21,379 nt of DNA, from assembly GCF_000485595.1 (NCBI RefSeq), contig NW_014577332.1:52354-73732 (forward strand). The letters are read 5' to 3'. The translations under genes were made by a program, and so were the position numbers. This stretch comes from Priapulus caudatus. Lineage: Eukaryota > Priapulida > Priapulimorpha > Priapulimorphida > Priapulidae. Shown here piece after piece: positions 15,201-21,195 of the stretch. The number at the start of each line of letters is the position of its first letter. The stretch's first letter is position 1. The notes under the pieces were generated by a model. It had not been told where the DNA came from and ran no database searches. It saw only the letters and a list, made by a program, of their open reading frames with translations.

Positions 15201-17408
15201 TACGGCCCATTGCTCTGCAGTTTGTCTGTTGCATGGTGCAGTTGCAGTGTGACTTCCAGTTTCTCCTTGCAATTTCGACTTCAGTTCACGGTTCACCGTT
15301 ATAAACGCTCACGCCTTGGACTCTCGTAGGCATAATCAATCGTTGAAAGGTTGCGAACAAAATTCAACCAGAGGTCATACAGTGTCATAGTCGATTGTTA
15401 TAATTTTTGAAAAAACTTTACCCACGACATTGTTCCTTAAAGTTGTTCATGTTGTATGAATTTTTCGAAAAAGTGAATTTTCAGGGGAAGGCGCTTGTTG
15501 CTACCATTACGATGAGGTATTTCTGATGGCCGCGGTGTTTTGGGTTGCAGTCGAAGTATCGCAGTGGCAAGGAGCGCATGGTGCGTGTCCTGCAGCTGAC
15601 ACAGAGATACAAGTACGGCGACGATAAGGATGAAGATGAGCTCGAGGACATGAAGGATGTAGCCAGTCTCGGTAAGTCACAGACACGTGTGCGTACGTAC
15701 GTGCGTGTGCCGGGCATGCCTGGGTACATGCATGCGGGTGTGCGTGCGTCTTTGTGTTGTTGTTGCTGCTGTCACTGCTTCTGCTGCTGCTGGTGCTGGT
15801 GCTGCCGCTGCTGCTGATGTACAATGTCGCACATCCACTTCGCAGCCCTGTTTTACAGCCTTTTCGAAGCAGACGGCTACCAACCTAACACATGTTGCAG
15901 TGTATGATAATGAGTGCAGGCAGTTGTTCACCTCGGCAAAGAGCATGTTTTTAACATGGACCATGAAGTGTAAATAGCGGTTATTACGATGTTTAAGAAG
16001 TATGTCTGCTCTTTTGAAGCTGCTCTGTGAAAAAGCGTTGCTGTGACAGGGAATTATAGACGTAGGAATGTGGAAATTCGATATACTAGAGTAGCTCATG
16101 GTAGTTTTGTATGCAATTTATGTCCAGAACTAAACTCTTCATGCATCCACTAATTGAAGGTCCAGGAACAATATTTGGTTCGTAACACATTTCCCACTGA
16201 CGGCGAAATAGCTTTTTGGGCCACGCCCTTTTCGAGCGAAGTGCTACCATCCACCGTGACTGTATCTACAGAACCGTTGGACCTAGGAGGTTGCCCGACC
16301 ACTCAAAATGTGCGCAATGGCCACATTATGGGGGGTCAGTAATACATTTTCATATCCAAAAGTCAATGGATTTCAGCATGTTACGCACTACAATTATTCG
16401 TAATTGTTCCTGTTCCTATTGTTCAATTACTTGATTCCTGAAGAGTCCAGAGAGACATGATACAAGATTGCGTGGCACAGCTTTGCTGTTGATTCTAAGC
16501 GCTGCGCGCGGATGAGACGCGCAGTTCCGCGGGATGAGCTGTATCCTATCCTGAGAGATCTTACACACTCTATTCGGCAAGGCGATTGGCATCTTTTCGT
16601 TTCAGCTGTGCAGAGGTGCATGCCTTTGTTCTTCGGGTTTGGCCGGACAAACTATAGCAGATGGGGTACGCTGTTCCTTGAAGATTGCCTGGACATACAA
16701 AGGATGTTCCCGGGTATCTACAGATGCTTTACAGATGGTGGATGGGTGATGTACCACACTCTCCGACAAGGCAGTGCAGTAGGATTTGACATGGCACTCA
16801 AGAAGTGTTACAATAAACCCGCTAAGGTTGCTGGAGGTATCATTGGGATGACTAGACAGAAAGAAGCAGTAGCATTATGGAATCTCCTAAAGCATGAATG
16901 CGTGCGTGCGTGCGTGCCTGCATACACACGTGTGCATGCGTGCGTGCGTGCGTGCATGTGTGCGTGCCTGTATGCGTGCGTGCGTGCCTGCGTATGTGTG
17001 TATATTGTCTCAGTGTGATGTGTGTGTGTCTCACAGTCCGCGGCGCGTGAATATGGCCTCGCACCAAAGATGGTTAGACAGCAGCTAATGCACAACCTAC
17101 TCTTCTATCTCGTCTACGGATACGAGGGCATTGTCGACGAAAACGGTGGTCCTGGCGCCATCTACCATCCATCAAACAAAACAAATGCCTGGGAGTCGAG
17201 CAGTGAGACAAGTATGGATGTTATTTTCTTGATATTCTTTTGATAATTTTTTCATTATATTTAAATTTGTTTATTGTTTATGTATTGTCGTGATTTTGTT
17301 GGCGACACGATTTTCTGTGTTTATTAGACCAAGCGAGTGATGGAAGGAAAGTCTATGTAGCAGAAACGAGCTGGAAAATGTTCATACCACCACTTCCAAA
17401 CCATGCAG
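3185..17408 (+). CDS. GTF3C1: GTF3C1 gene span (TFIIIC large subunit), partial and rearranged
   Basis: This is the overall gene span. The product is the largest subunit of TFIIIC, a nuclear factor that binds the B box of tRNA-type promoters and recruits TFIIIB for RNA polymerase III. Ten exons are recognised: 3185-3236, 3514-3722, 4097-4239, 4412-4537, 4900-5020, minus-strand 10303-10130, 15091-15195, 15551-15671, 17037-17211 and 17328-17408. All except the inverted one lie on + and have GT donors and AG acceptors. Exons 1-8 make a continuous phase-consistent reading of about 350 codons from the N-terminus through the B-block-binding winged-helix region. Exon 8 ends in phase 1 but the exon at 17037 starts in phase 0, so one or more exons (about the middle 400 residues, judging from human) are missing between them. 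The C-terminal more than half of the protein lies outside or is lost. Recognition rests on similarity to human GTF3C1 as I recall it. Confidence 0.88.
3514..3722 (+). CDS. GTF3C1: GTF3C1 exon 2
   Basis: Acceptor TAG at 3511-3513, donor GTACGT at 3723. It completes a Gly codon from exon 1 and gives 69 further codons, including VLWMRLGNR and FYEL, matching the spacing of ALWSRLETR and FYEE in human GTF3C1. GC content is higher than in the flanking introns. It ends in phase 0. Confidence 0.88.
3723..4096 (+). other. GTF3C1 intron 2
   Basis: 374-bp AT-rich intron with GTACGT donor and ATGTAG acceptor. No embedded gene or repeat was recognised. Confidence 0.7.
4097..4239 (+). CDS. GTF3C1: GTF3C1 exon 3
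   Basis: Encodes EPPKDIYPISIVNNDGVRGS then CSTYKTRHNITAEIRT, matching the human stretch with DVYPI, DGIQGSC and NITNDIRT. It starts in phase 0 and ends with two bases (AC) at donor GTAAGC (4240). A longer open frame runs through this donor but loses similarity there. Confidence 0.9.
4412..4537 (+). CDS. GTF3C1: GTF3C1 exon 4
   Basis: Joined with AC from exon 3 it reads TWGDGLVIVASQ and, later, LEINDLQYCILERVG, matching human RWGKKLIIVASQ and LPDFSYCILERLG. The last part starts the B-block-binding winged-helix domain. It ends with AG at donor GTAGGT (4538). A second GTAGGT four bases upstream would break the phase with exon 5. Confidence 0.9.
4538..4899 (+). other. GTF3C1 intron 4
   Basis: 362-bp AT-rich intron. 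It ends TTTTCAAG rather than with the usual CAG or TAG acceptor. Nothing else was recognised. Confidence 0.7.
4900..5020 (+). CDS. GTF3C1: GTF3C1 exon 5 (B-block winged helix)
   Basis: Completes the Arg codon and reads SRYLGEVTLGLASLTVFGES, then PKSMFYHLKLLVRMGIITKQ, aligning with human [20 protein letters not shown] and GKLHYHRKILNKNGLITMQ without large gaps. This is the core of the Pfam-type B-block TFIIIC domain. It ends in phase 0 at GTGAGC (5021). The next exon in protein order is not downstream on this strand: it is on the minus strand at 10303-10130. Confidence 0.9.
5021..5219 (+). other. Start of GTF3C1 intron 5
   Basis: About 200 bp of unique intron sequence between exon 5 and the 39-bp minisatellite. 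No exon was seen. Confidence 0.5.
5220..5596. repeat. 39-bp minisatellite, about 9.7 copies, in intron 5
   Basis: The unit (starting ACGACACATTGGCGTTTAGA) is exactly 39 bp and carries CpG-rich variants around ACGCGTAGCGCGTGTC. Because 39 is 13 codons, both strands stay open for long stretches and give spurious 13-residue repeat peptides (TLAFRTTRSECHD). Reverse-complement arrays of the same unit lie at 10341-10498 and, noisier, at 13683-14005. It stops abruptly after GGCGTTTAG at 5596, where transposon sequence begins. It lies in an intron, so I treat it as non-coding. Confidence 0.9.
5597..6547 (-). pseudogene. Transposon protein, middle part with PIN/FEN-like acidic motifs (frameshifted)
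   Basis: The minus strand gives an open stretch of 155 codons (6115-5648) starting MERAQRSSSEQITITIRSDN. It includes PVDLDMFWSS, then a frameshift, then SVSVDSPDTDVFVNLIFHF (residues about 110-127). In a neighbouring frame, 5852-5838 reads EADDR followed by IMFHIND. A single extra base near 5815 explains the shift. The EADDR...SPDTDV pair resembles the two acidic clusters of PIN/FEN-like nucleases that recur in uncharacterised invertebrate transposon proteins. That assignment is inference from motif spacing. The part between 6116 and 6547 is more broken but still shows recognisable pieces. The protein continues at 14006 (+). Confidence 0.65.
6548..8427 (-). mobile_element. 1.88-kb nested insertion, GTCC-rich element (possibly Helentron-like)
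   Basis: Comparison with copy 2, where TATTCAC runs directly into GAAAACAGTC, places the insertion between 6547 and about 8428. On the minus strand it starts TTTTTAGCTCATCTGAC with a short hairpin, then (GTCC)n, then GTCAACAGTTGGGCACAAAT, the same 135 bp seen at 2266-2403. Its other end carries the hairpin AGCCGCAGAGCGGCT at 6555-6569. No transposase or helicase is visible. A TT-rich start, an internal microsatellite and a 3' hairpin are reminiscent of Helentron-type non-autonomous elements, but the superfamily is a guess. Confidence 0.7.
6833..7130. repeat. Pyrimidine-rich (CCCTCCC / CTCTCT) tract
   Basis: A C- and T-rich low-complexity stretch inside the nested insertion, ending in (TC)n. 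It gives proline- and serine-rich open frames that I do not regard as genes. Confidence 0.7.
8428..9220 (-). pseudogene. Transposon protein, N-terminal part, copy 1 (frameshifted)
   Basis: The minus strand from the ATG at 9220-9218 down to 8428 encodes, in shifting frames, the family's N-terminal region. Recognisable pieces are LYPILRDL, RMFPGIYRCFTDGGW, CYNKPAKVAGGI, then ALWNLLKHEKDLHVAQLLEW and SELSLHHEFNPSSTK. The same region is clean over about 128 codons in the copy at 16512-16899. Several single-base indels break it here, so it cannot make the protein. I recognise the family as uncharacterised proteins of many invertebrate genomes but know no established function for this part. Confidence 0.65.
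9271..9587 (-). repeat. Left terminal inverted repeat of the transposon, copy 1
   Basis: In + orientation it runs AACAATTACGAATAATTGTA to CCACCATGAGCT, matching 14543-14883 in the same orientation. That makes it an inverted repeat once copy 1 is read on its coding strand. It lacks about 25 bp (CGGTTTTTGGCAATTATC and a few more) that are present at 12580-12605 and 14581-14605. Confidence 0.8.
9596..9850 (-). other. GTF3C1 intron 6 sequence left of the transposon (inverted)
   Basis: About 255 bp between the target duplication and the CAG tract. A noisier copy lies at 12905-13160, and a reverse-complement copy at about 15835-16080. On the minus strand it should lie downstream of exon 6. No exon was seen. 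Confidence 0.55.
9851..10120. repeat. Interrupted (CAG/CTG)n tract with a higher-order unit of about 110 bp
   Basis: CAG, CAA and CAGTGACAG triplets are arranged in a larger unit: the block CACCAGCAGCAGCAGAAGCA recurs about 110 bp later with the same following triplets. On the minus strand the tract starts about 10 bases after the exon 6 donor. It gives Ser/Gln- or Leu-rich open frames on both strands, which are repeat artefacts. Confidence 0.85.
10130..10303 (-). CDS. GTF3C1: GTF3C1 exon 6, in inverted orientation
   Basis: On the minus strand, acceptor TCTGCAG (10310-10304) precedes 58 codons starting PYNHRSLAGQQGHGKLVHLK, then RFYVERRTKNEVMIERICEF, ending VRKNI at donor GTGAGT (10129-10124). 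Human GTF3C1 has 20 residues between TMQ and RF, and so does this exon after exon 5. The count from RF to the exon 7 GL also agrees (38). It starts and ends in phase 0, matching the end of exon 5 and the start of exon 7. A second, error-rich copy is at 13459-13647. In this orientation it cannot be spliced into the + strand transcript. Confidence 0.88.
10341..10498. repeat. 39-bp minisatellite, reverse-complement array
   Basis: About four units of the minisatellite at 5220-5596 in the opposite orientation (CGTTCTAAACGCCAACGCGT). It lies upstream of exon 6 on the minus strand, as expected if the array and exon 6 belong to the same intron-exon border. It is cut off by the N gap. Confidence 0.85.
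10499..10508. other. Assembly gap (10 N)
   Basis: Ten N characters. The sequences on either side are two versions of the same region in the same orientation, so the gap joins two contigs rather than marking a small unknown stretch. Confidence 0.98.
10509..12490 (-). pseudogene. Transposon protein, copy 2 (many frameshifts)
   Basis: The minus strand from the ATG at 12490-12488 shows N-terminal pieces in changing frames (LRDLTHSIR, RMFPGIYRCFTE). EADDR lies at 10958-10944, a TDTDVFV remnant near 10870, and AVWPESIHAISPYWKG near 10640. It ends at the gap in FKEDRLLLHEYR-type sequence. Frames change every 30-60 codons. It may be an intact-length allele made unreadable by sequencing error, or a true pseudogene. 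Confidence 0.6.
12536..12896 (-). repeat. Left terminal inverted repeat, copy 2
   Basis: Matches 9271-9587 with many small indels and retains the segment missing there. The outer end GAGCT at 12892-12896 is followed by the same reverse-complement target sequence ACTCTAGT (12897-12904). Confidence 0.7.
12905..13440. repeat. Noisy copy of the intron 6 flank and CAG tract
   Basis: Corresponds to 9596-10120. The CAG tract (about 13190-13440) is heavily altered by small insertions, often GC or CG dinucleotides. I treat the open frames across it as artefacts. Confidence 0.65.
13459..13647 (-). pseudogene. GTF3C1: GTF3C1 exon 6, second copy (frame broken)
   Basis: Same sequence as 10130-10303 but about 15 bases longer because of scattered small insertions, so the reading frame is lost. 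The donor reads GCGAGT and the acceptor CTCGCAG. Either a noisy allele of exon 6 or a duplicated, decayed exon. Confidence 0.7.
13683..14005. repeat. 39-bp minisatellite, reverse-complement, noisy array
   Basis: About eight degraded units with spacing distorted by small insertions. It ends at CTACACATCG near 14004, where transposon coding sequence begins on the + strand (GGTTGCGACAGTACC). This is the right-hand counterpart of the 5596/5597 joint. Confidence 0.75.
14006..14557 (+). pseudogene. Transposon protein, C-terminal part with Cys-rich motif (in-frame TAG)
   Basis: Continues the protein broken at 5597. It reads SMDLSLLEGFGVEELSPQ, AEKFLVSGLKK, ELDFNQLVCC, REHIKRAYLQCKMWLQAP and KPDPL, then TAG (14339-14341), then YGYESTDVG in the same frame. 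The tail is a Cys-rich module, CKCPTSC-x5-CTC then FCGCSKGKKC (about 14412-14529), ending in TAA at 14555-14557. The stop at 14339 sits where the family usually has an acidic residue, so a single substitution (GAG to TAG) is likely. The last codons overlap the right terminal repeat. Confidence 0.7.
14543..14883 (+). repeat. Right terminal inverted repeat of the transposon
   Basis: About 341 bp matching the left repeat (9271-9587, 12536-12896), inverted relative to the coding direction. The outer end is CCACCATGAGCT, followed by ACTAGAGT (14884-14891), the same 8 bp found outside the left repeat. Then comes unique intron sequence leading to exon 7. Confidence 0.8.
14892..15090 (+). other. GTF3C1 intron 6, part right of the transposon
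   Basis: About 200 bp of T-rich intron ending in ACATTGCAG before exon 7. Nothing else was seen. Confidence 0.6.
15091..15195 (+). CDS. GTF3C1: GTF3C1 exon 7
   Basis: 35 codons, GLKEDAFKKVVNSYPQFLRT then ENRTYSEVYDDSGPD, phase 0 at both ends, between acceptor TTGCAG and donor GTAAGT. It aligns with human [20 protein letters not shown] and what follows, with the right spacing to exon 6 before it and exon 8 after it. Confidence 0.82.
15196..15550 (+). other. GTF3C1 intron 7, with a stray minisatellite-like unit
   Basis: 355-bp intron with GTAAGT donor and TTGCAG acceptor. At about 15294-15316, ACCGTTATAAACGCTCACGC resembles one unit of the 39-bp minisatellite in the reverse-complement sense (compare 10341-10360). 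Confidence 0.6.
15551..15671 (+). CDS. GTF3C1: GTF3C1 exon 8
   Basis: Encodes SKYRSGKERMVRVLQLTQRY then KYGDDKDEDELEDMKDVASL. It aligns with human [20 protein letters not shown] and the following acidic DDDEDEE stretch. It ends in phase 1 at GTAAGT (15672). The next exon found (17037) starts in phase 0, so the following exon or exons are not here. Confidence 0.85.
15672..15755. repeat. GTGC/GTAC microsatellite, left part
   Basis: Start of intron 8, rich in GTGCGT repeats. The same type of repeat resumes at 16900, so the block 15756-16899 interrupts one microsatellite. Confidence 0.7.
15756..16899 (+). mobile_element. Partial third copy: CTG tract, intron 6 flank, left TIR and transposon N-terminus
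   Basis: Reverse complement of 9935-8822 with high identity. It carries the end of the CTG tract, the same host flank, the target sequence ACTAGAGT next to GTAGCTCATGG (about 16085-16100), the left terminal repeat with the same 25-bp deletion as copy 1, and the N-terminal coding part. It stops after GCATGAA at 16899 and runs straight into (TGCG)n. Because it includes host flank from intron 6, it is not an independent transposon insertion: it is a segmental duplication or a misassembly. Confidence 0.8.
16512..16899 (+). pseudogene. Transposon protein, N-terminal part (best-preserved reading)
   Basis: Clean frame of about 128 codons: MRRAVPRDELYPILRDLTHS, GDWHLFVSAVQRCMPLFFGF, RTNYSRWGTLFLEDCLDIQ, RMFPGIYRCFTDGGW, LRQGSAVGFDMALKKCYNKP, AKVAGGIIGMTRQKEAVALW and NLLKHE. 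The likely original start is an ATG at 16457, out of frame here because of an indel. After 16899 the frame runs into (TGCG)n. I recognise the YPILRDLT...LFFGF...NYSRW...HTLRQGSAV...YNKPAK...RK pattern as the N-terminal half of a widespread invertebrate protein family without a known function. It is truncated here and lacks the PIN-like and Cys-rich parts. Confidence 0.7.
16900..17015. repeat. (TGCG)n microsatellite, right part
   Basis: TGCGTGCG runs with GCATG and CCTG interruptions lead to the polypyrimidine-poor acceptor TCTCACAG before the exon at 17037. Open frames here are Cys/Val/Arg repeat artefacts. Confidence 0.85.
17037..17211 (+). CDS. GTF3C1: GTF3C1 internal exon (after missing middle part)
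   Basis: Starts SAAREYGLAPKMVRQQLMHN, then LLFYLVYGYEGIV and later NAWESSSET. It aligns with human [26 protein letters not shown] and the downstream AWE stretch. It starts in phase 0, ends in phase 1 at GTATGG (17212), and joins in phase to the next exon as Asn. Confidence 0.85.
17328..17408 (+). CDS. GTF3C1: GTF3C1 internal exon, last recognised
   Basis: Encodes QASDGRKVYVAETSWKMFIP then PLPNHAG, matching human [20 protein letters not shown]. Acceptor TTATTAG, donor GTGAAT at 17409, phase 1 at the end. No later GTF3C1 exon is seen in the window. The remaining, larger C-terminal part of the protein is absent. Confidence 0.85.
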
Positions 17409-17445
17409 GTGAATGATTCTACTATTTATTTATGACCTTACATCA

Positions 17446-17900
17446 GTAGTTTTCATAAGTAATTAGTAGATGTTATAAGGGGCTAATTCTGCTGCTGTTT
17501 TCACTAGTTTCATGAGTAATTAGAAGATGTTACAAGGGGCTAATTCTGCTGCTGTTTTCACTAGTTTCATGAGTAATTAGAAGATGTTACAAGGGGCTAA
17601 TTCTGCTGCTGTTTTCACTAGTTTCATGAGTATAATTAGAAGATGTTATAAAGGGGCTCAATTCTGGCTGCTGGTTTCACTAGGTTTCCATACCCGTACG
17701 TAATTAAGAAAGATGTTATAAGGGGCAAATTCTGCTGCTGCTTTTCACTAGTCAATGAGTAATTAAAGAAGATGTTACAAAGGGCTAGATCTGCTGCTGT
17801 TTTCAACATAGTTTCATGGTGAATTAGAAGATGTTATAAGGGCTAAATTCTGGCTGCTTGTTTTCACTAGTTTCATGAGGTAATTAGAAGATGTTATAAC
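17446..17900. repeat. 57-bp minisatellite, about 8 copies
   Basis: Units start TAATTAGAAGATGTTA and contain GGGGCTAATTCTGCTGCTG. Starts at 17460, 17517 and 17574 give an exact 57-bp period for the first three. Later units carry many one- to three-base insertions, similar to the noise in 10509-14005. Confidence 0.9.
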
Positions 17901-17919
17901 GGGGCATATTTGGTGTTCA

Positions 17920-18185
17920 CGTGCTCTCTCATCTCCTCCCTCTCTCTGTTTTCACTCTTTCGCCTTGCGCTCTCCTCCTCTTTAAACTCCTCTCAGTTCC
18001 TCTTCCCTCTCTCTCGTCGCGCCGCTCTGTTGCCTCTTTCATCCTTTCATTCTTCTCTCGCTTCTCTGTCTCTCTGCCTCGCTCTCCTCTCTTACGTCTC
18101 TCCTTCCTCGTCTCTCTCTCTCTCCTCTCTCTCTCTCTTCTGTATGCGTTCGCTCCTTTCGCTTTATCTTTTAATTATCTTTTAA
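17920..18185. repeat. CT-rich low-complexity tract
   Basis: Dense CTCTCT/CTTCCT pyrimidine tract. The Ser/Leu-rich open frames across it are composition artefacts. Confidence 0.75.
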
Positions 18186-18735
18186 TCTTTATCGATGTGT
18201 TCTTCTTTCCTACTCGCGTGCGCGTCGCGCGTTACCTCTTTCTTCTCATGTGCGTGCTCTCTGCTCTTCTTCTTGCTCTTTAATATCTCGCGCTTCTTCC
18301 CCATTGTTCTCGCTCACGTCGCAGCTCTTGTCCAACGTCTTAAATCTTTCATAGATGTTGCTCTTGGAACGCTGATTGCGCTTACGCTATTTTGCGGTAT
18401 GCCTTTGGGAGTTTGTTGATTTGTGATTACAGCTTGCGAGTAACCATCTATGTGGGTTTTTCAGTAATTGTGTGCGCACGCGCTTTCTGTACGAATCAGA
18501 ACCTCATAGTCGTTTTTTCCCTCTCAATCTCTGCATCACATGTAGCTCTCTCGTACGTGTGTGTTCTCTGTGGCGCAATTTACCCGTTTCATTGACTCTT
18601 CCGCGTGCTCGCGCCTTTTTCTTTCCTTTATAAAGCTCTGTACTGTTTGGCCTTCTCTTTCTTCTTTCGCAGCACACAAACGCGCACGCATGCCCGCTCA
18701 CCCATCCCCACGTGCCATGCAGAGAGTCGAGTCCA
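18186..18735. other. Spacer, no gene seen
   Basis: T-rich sequence with scattered CpG runs (GCGTGCGCGTCGCGCG near 18216). I find no splice-bounded exon, RNA gene or terminal repeat that I can support. It would be intronic if GTF3C1 continues downstream. Confidence 0.4.
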
Positions 18736-19869
18736 TGAGATGCTATCCTTCCATCCATTCCATCATCCGCATACCATTCCATCCATACCATCCTCCATCA
18801 GTCATTCCATCCATCCATCCATGCCATCCATCATGCCATCCATCCAATCCCTCCATCCATCATTCCATCGCATGACCTCCATCCATCCATCATCCATCCA
18901 TCCATCCATCCTCATCTCATCATCATCGCATCCTCATCATCCCATCCATCATCCATCCTCCATCCATCCATCCATCCCCCATTCCCATCCATCCCATTCA
19001 TCATCTGCATCATCCATCCATCCATCCATACTCATCCATCTATCCTCCATACTATCTATCCATCCATCCATTCATTTCATCCATCCAATCGATCCATCTC
19101 ATCCATCCATACCATCCATACCATCGCATCATACCATCATCCTATCATCCATCGCAACCATCCATCTCATCCATCATCCCATCCATCATCCTGCCATGAC
19201 ATCCATCATGACATCCATCCATCATATCCATCCATCCATTCAACCATGGCCATCTATCATCCAGTCCATCATTCCATGCCATCAATCCATCGCATCCATC
19301 CATCCATCCATCCATATCCATCCGATTCCATGCTATCCATCCATTCTCATCGCCATCCATTCCATGCCATTCCAGCTATTCATCCATGCCATGCCATTCC
19401 ATCCTCCATCCAATCAATCATCCATCCATCATCCATTACCATCCATCATTGCCATCATCCATCATCCATCCATCCGTCGGTCCGTGCCGTCCGTCCGTCC
19501 GTTCGCGTCCGTCCGTCCGTCCGTCGTCGTCCGCCGTTTCCGTCCGTCGTCCGTCCCGTTCGGTCCCATCCATCCATACCATCCATCCATTCATCATCAA
19601 TCCCATCCATCCATTCCATCCATCGCATCCATCTCATCCATCCATCCCATCTCATTACCATGATCCATCCATCCCATCATCCATCCATTTATGCGCATCC
19701 TCCATCCATCCATCTATCCATTCATTCATGCCATTACATCCATCCATCCATCCATGCCATCATCCATCCATCCATCCATCCATGCCATCCATTTTCCATC
19801 ATCATCCATCATCCATCCATCCATCCATCCATCCATCCATCCATCCATCCATCCATCCATCCATTCATC
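18736..19869. repeat. (CATC)n satellite array with a GTCC sector, copy 1
   Basis: Over 1.1 kb of CATCCATC repeats with CAT and CATTCC interruptions. At about 19474-19565 the unit becomes CCGT/GTCC, then reverts. All three frames give HPSI/PSIH peptides because the 4-bp unit cycles through the frames, so no protein is encoded. Confidence 0.93.
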
Positions 19870-20410
19870 CACCCAGCTGTCACATCTGGTTCGCAGACGT
19901 AGCGATCTTAACTGTGTAACAGTCTATACAAGCGGGAGCGGAGTTTTTTTTGTTTTAGCATATGTGAGGGCCACGGGTTATTGTTTAGAAGTGGAGCCAA
20001 TTAGGAGTAGCATTGTTTTAGCGTCGTCTATAGGCATATGTTTACGAACACTCACATCTGGTTTAAACGTGAGATCAACTGATACATTGTCCGCAGAACG
20101 TGCGAAACAGTTTATTAAACGTGCCCCGATACTGGTAAACAGACAGGGACAAGTAGGAACATATAGTTGACTGTGCAATGTTAAATGGTTGGAGCCATGA
20201 ATGTAAAGGATTTAGGTTCTGTGAATTGGCTGACTAGGCGTAGGTGTAGTCGTTCCCTATATCTAGTACTCTGCCCTTTGGTTCTGGGCGGATTGATTGC
20301 AGAATACGAACCCTAACCTCGGCTAGAGTTATCGCTCCATGTGCGTGAATGCGCAATGTTAGGTTTAAGACGTTGGTTTCGAAATTCGCAAATTGGTTTC
20401 AACAAGGAGC
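19870..20410. repeat. Unique spacer of a 1.3-kb macro-repeat, copy 1
   Basis: Starts CACCCAGCTGTCACATCTGG and contains AAGCGGGAGCGGAG plus a T run. The first 185 bp recur at 21196-21379. Open frames of 66-110 codons exist on both strands but resemble nothing I know and lack other support. An ancient coding fragment cannot be ruled out. Confidence 0.7.
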
Positions 20411-21195
20411 TTATTCATTCATTCATTCATTCATTTAGGTCATTCATTGATTCTTTGATTCATTCATTCATTCATCTATCTATCCATCCATTCATCCATC
20501 CATCCGCGTTTTTCATCCATCCATCCTATCCTCATACCATTCATCCATCGATCCATCATCCATCCATGTTCCATCCATCCATCCATCCATCATGCCATTC
20601 CATCCATCCCATTCCATTCATCCATCCATCGCATCCATTCCATGTCATCTATCCATCCATTCATCCATCCAGCATCTCATCCATGATCCATACCAGCTAT
20701 TCATTCCATTCATTCATCCATCCATCCATTCATCATCCATCCATTCATCCATCCATGCCATCCATCCGATCCATCATGCCGTCGTCTCGTCGTGTCCGTC
20801 CGTCCGTCGTCCGTCCGTCCGCCGTCCGTCCGTCCGTCCGTCGTCTCGTCCGTCATCCATCCATCCACCAGTCCATCCATCCATCCATACCATACCATTC
20901 ATCCATCAATCCTATACCATGCCATCATGCCATCCTTCCTCCCCCATCCATCCATCCATTCCATCCATCCATCCATCCATCCATTCTGTTCTATTCTATT
21001 TACATCCATCGCATGCCATTTATCCATCCATGACCATGCCATCCCATTCATAACAGTCCATCCATCATGCCATCCATCCATTCATGGCCCATCCATTCCA
21101 TCCCCATTGCCACATACCATCCATCCATCCACCATCCATCCTCCATTCCATCCATCCATGCGCATCTCCATCCATCATCCAATTCCATTCATTCG
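20411..21195. repeat. (CATC/CATT)n satellite array with a GTCC sector, copy 2
   Basis: Starts with (CATT)n, then CATCCATC repeats, with a CCGT sector at about 20779-20854. It has the same order of sectors as 18736-19869, supporting a tandem macro-repeat of about 1.33 kb. Confidence 0.92.

Noticed and set aside
15756-16899. Independent second insertion of the transposon in intron 8
   Set aside because: The block includes the host flank and the target duplication of the intron 6 insertion, so it was copied or misassembled together with its neighbourhood.
16808-17095. His/Thr/Arg- and Cys/Val/Arg-rich frames around 16900-17030
   Set aside because: Translations of the (TGCG)n microsatellite.
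18605-19663. Open frame of 352 codons, and others across 18600-21330, rich in His-Pro-Ser-Ile
   Set aside because: The 4-bp CATC unit reads as HPSI in every frame and has no stop. There are no splice sites or conserved domains, so it is satellite DNA.
19978-20178. Antiparallel open frames of 66 (minus) and about 90 (+) codons in the satellite spacer
   Set aside because: No similarity that I recognise, no splice or start context. The duplicated spacer at 21196 carries frame-changing indels.
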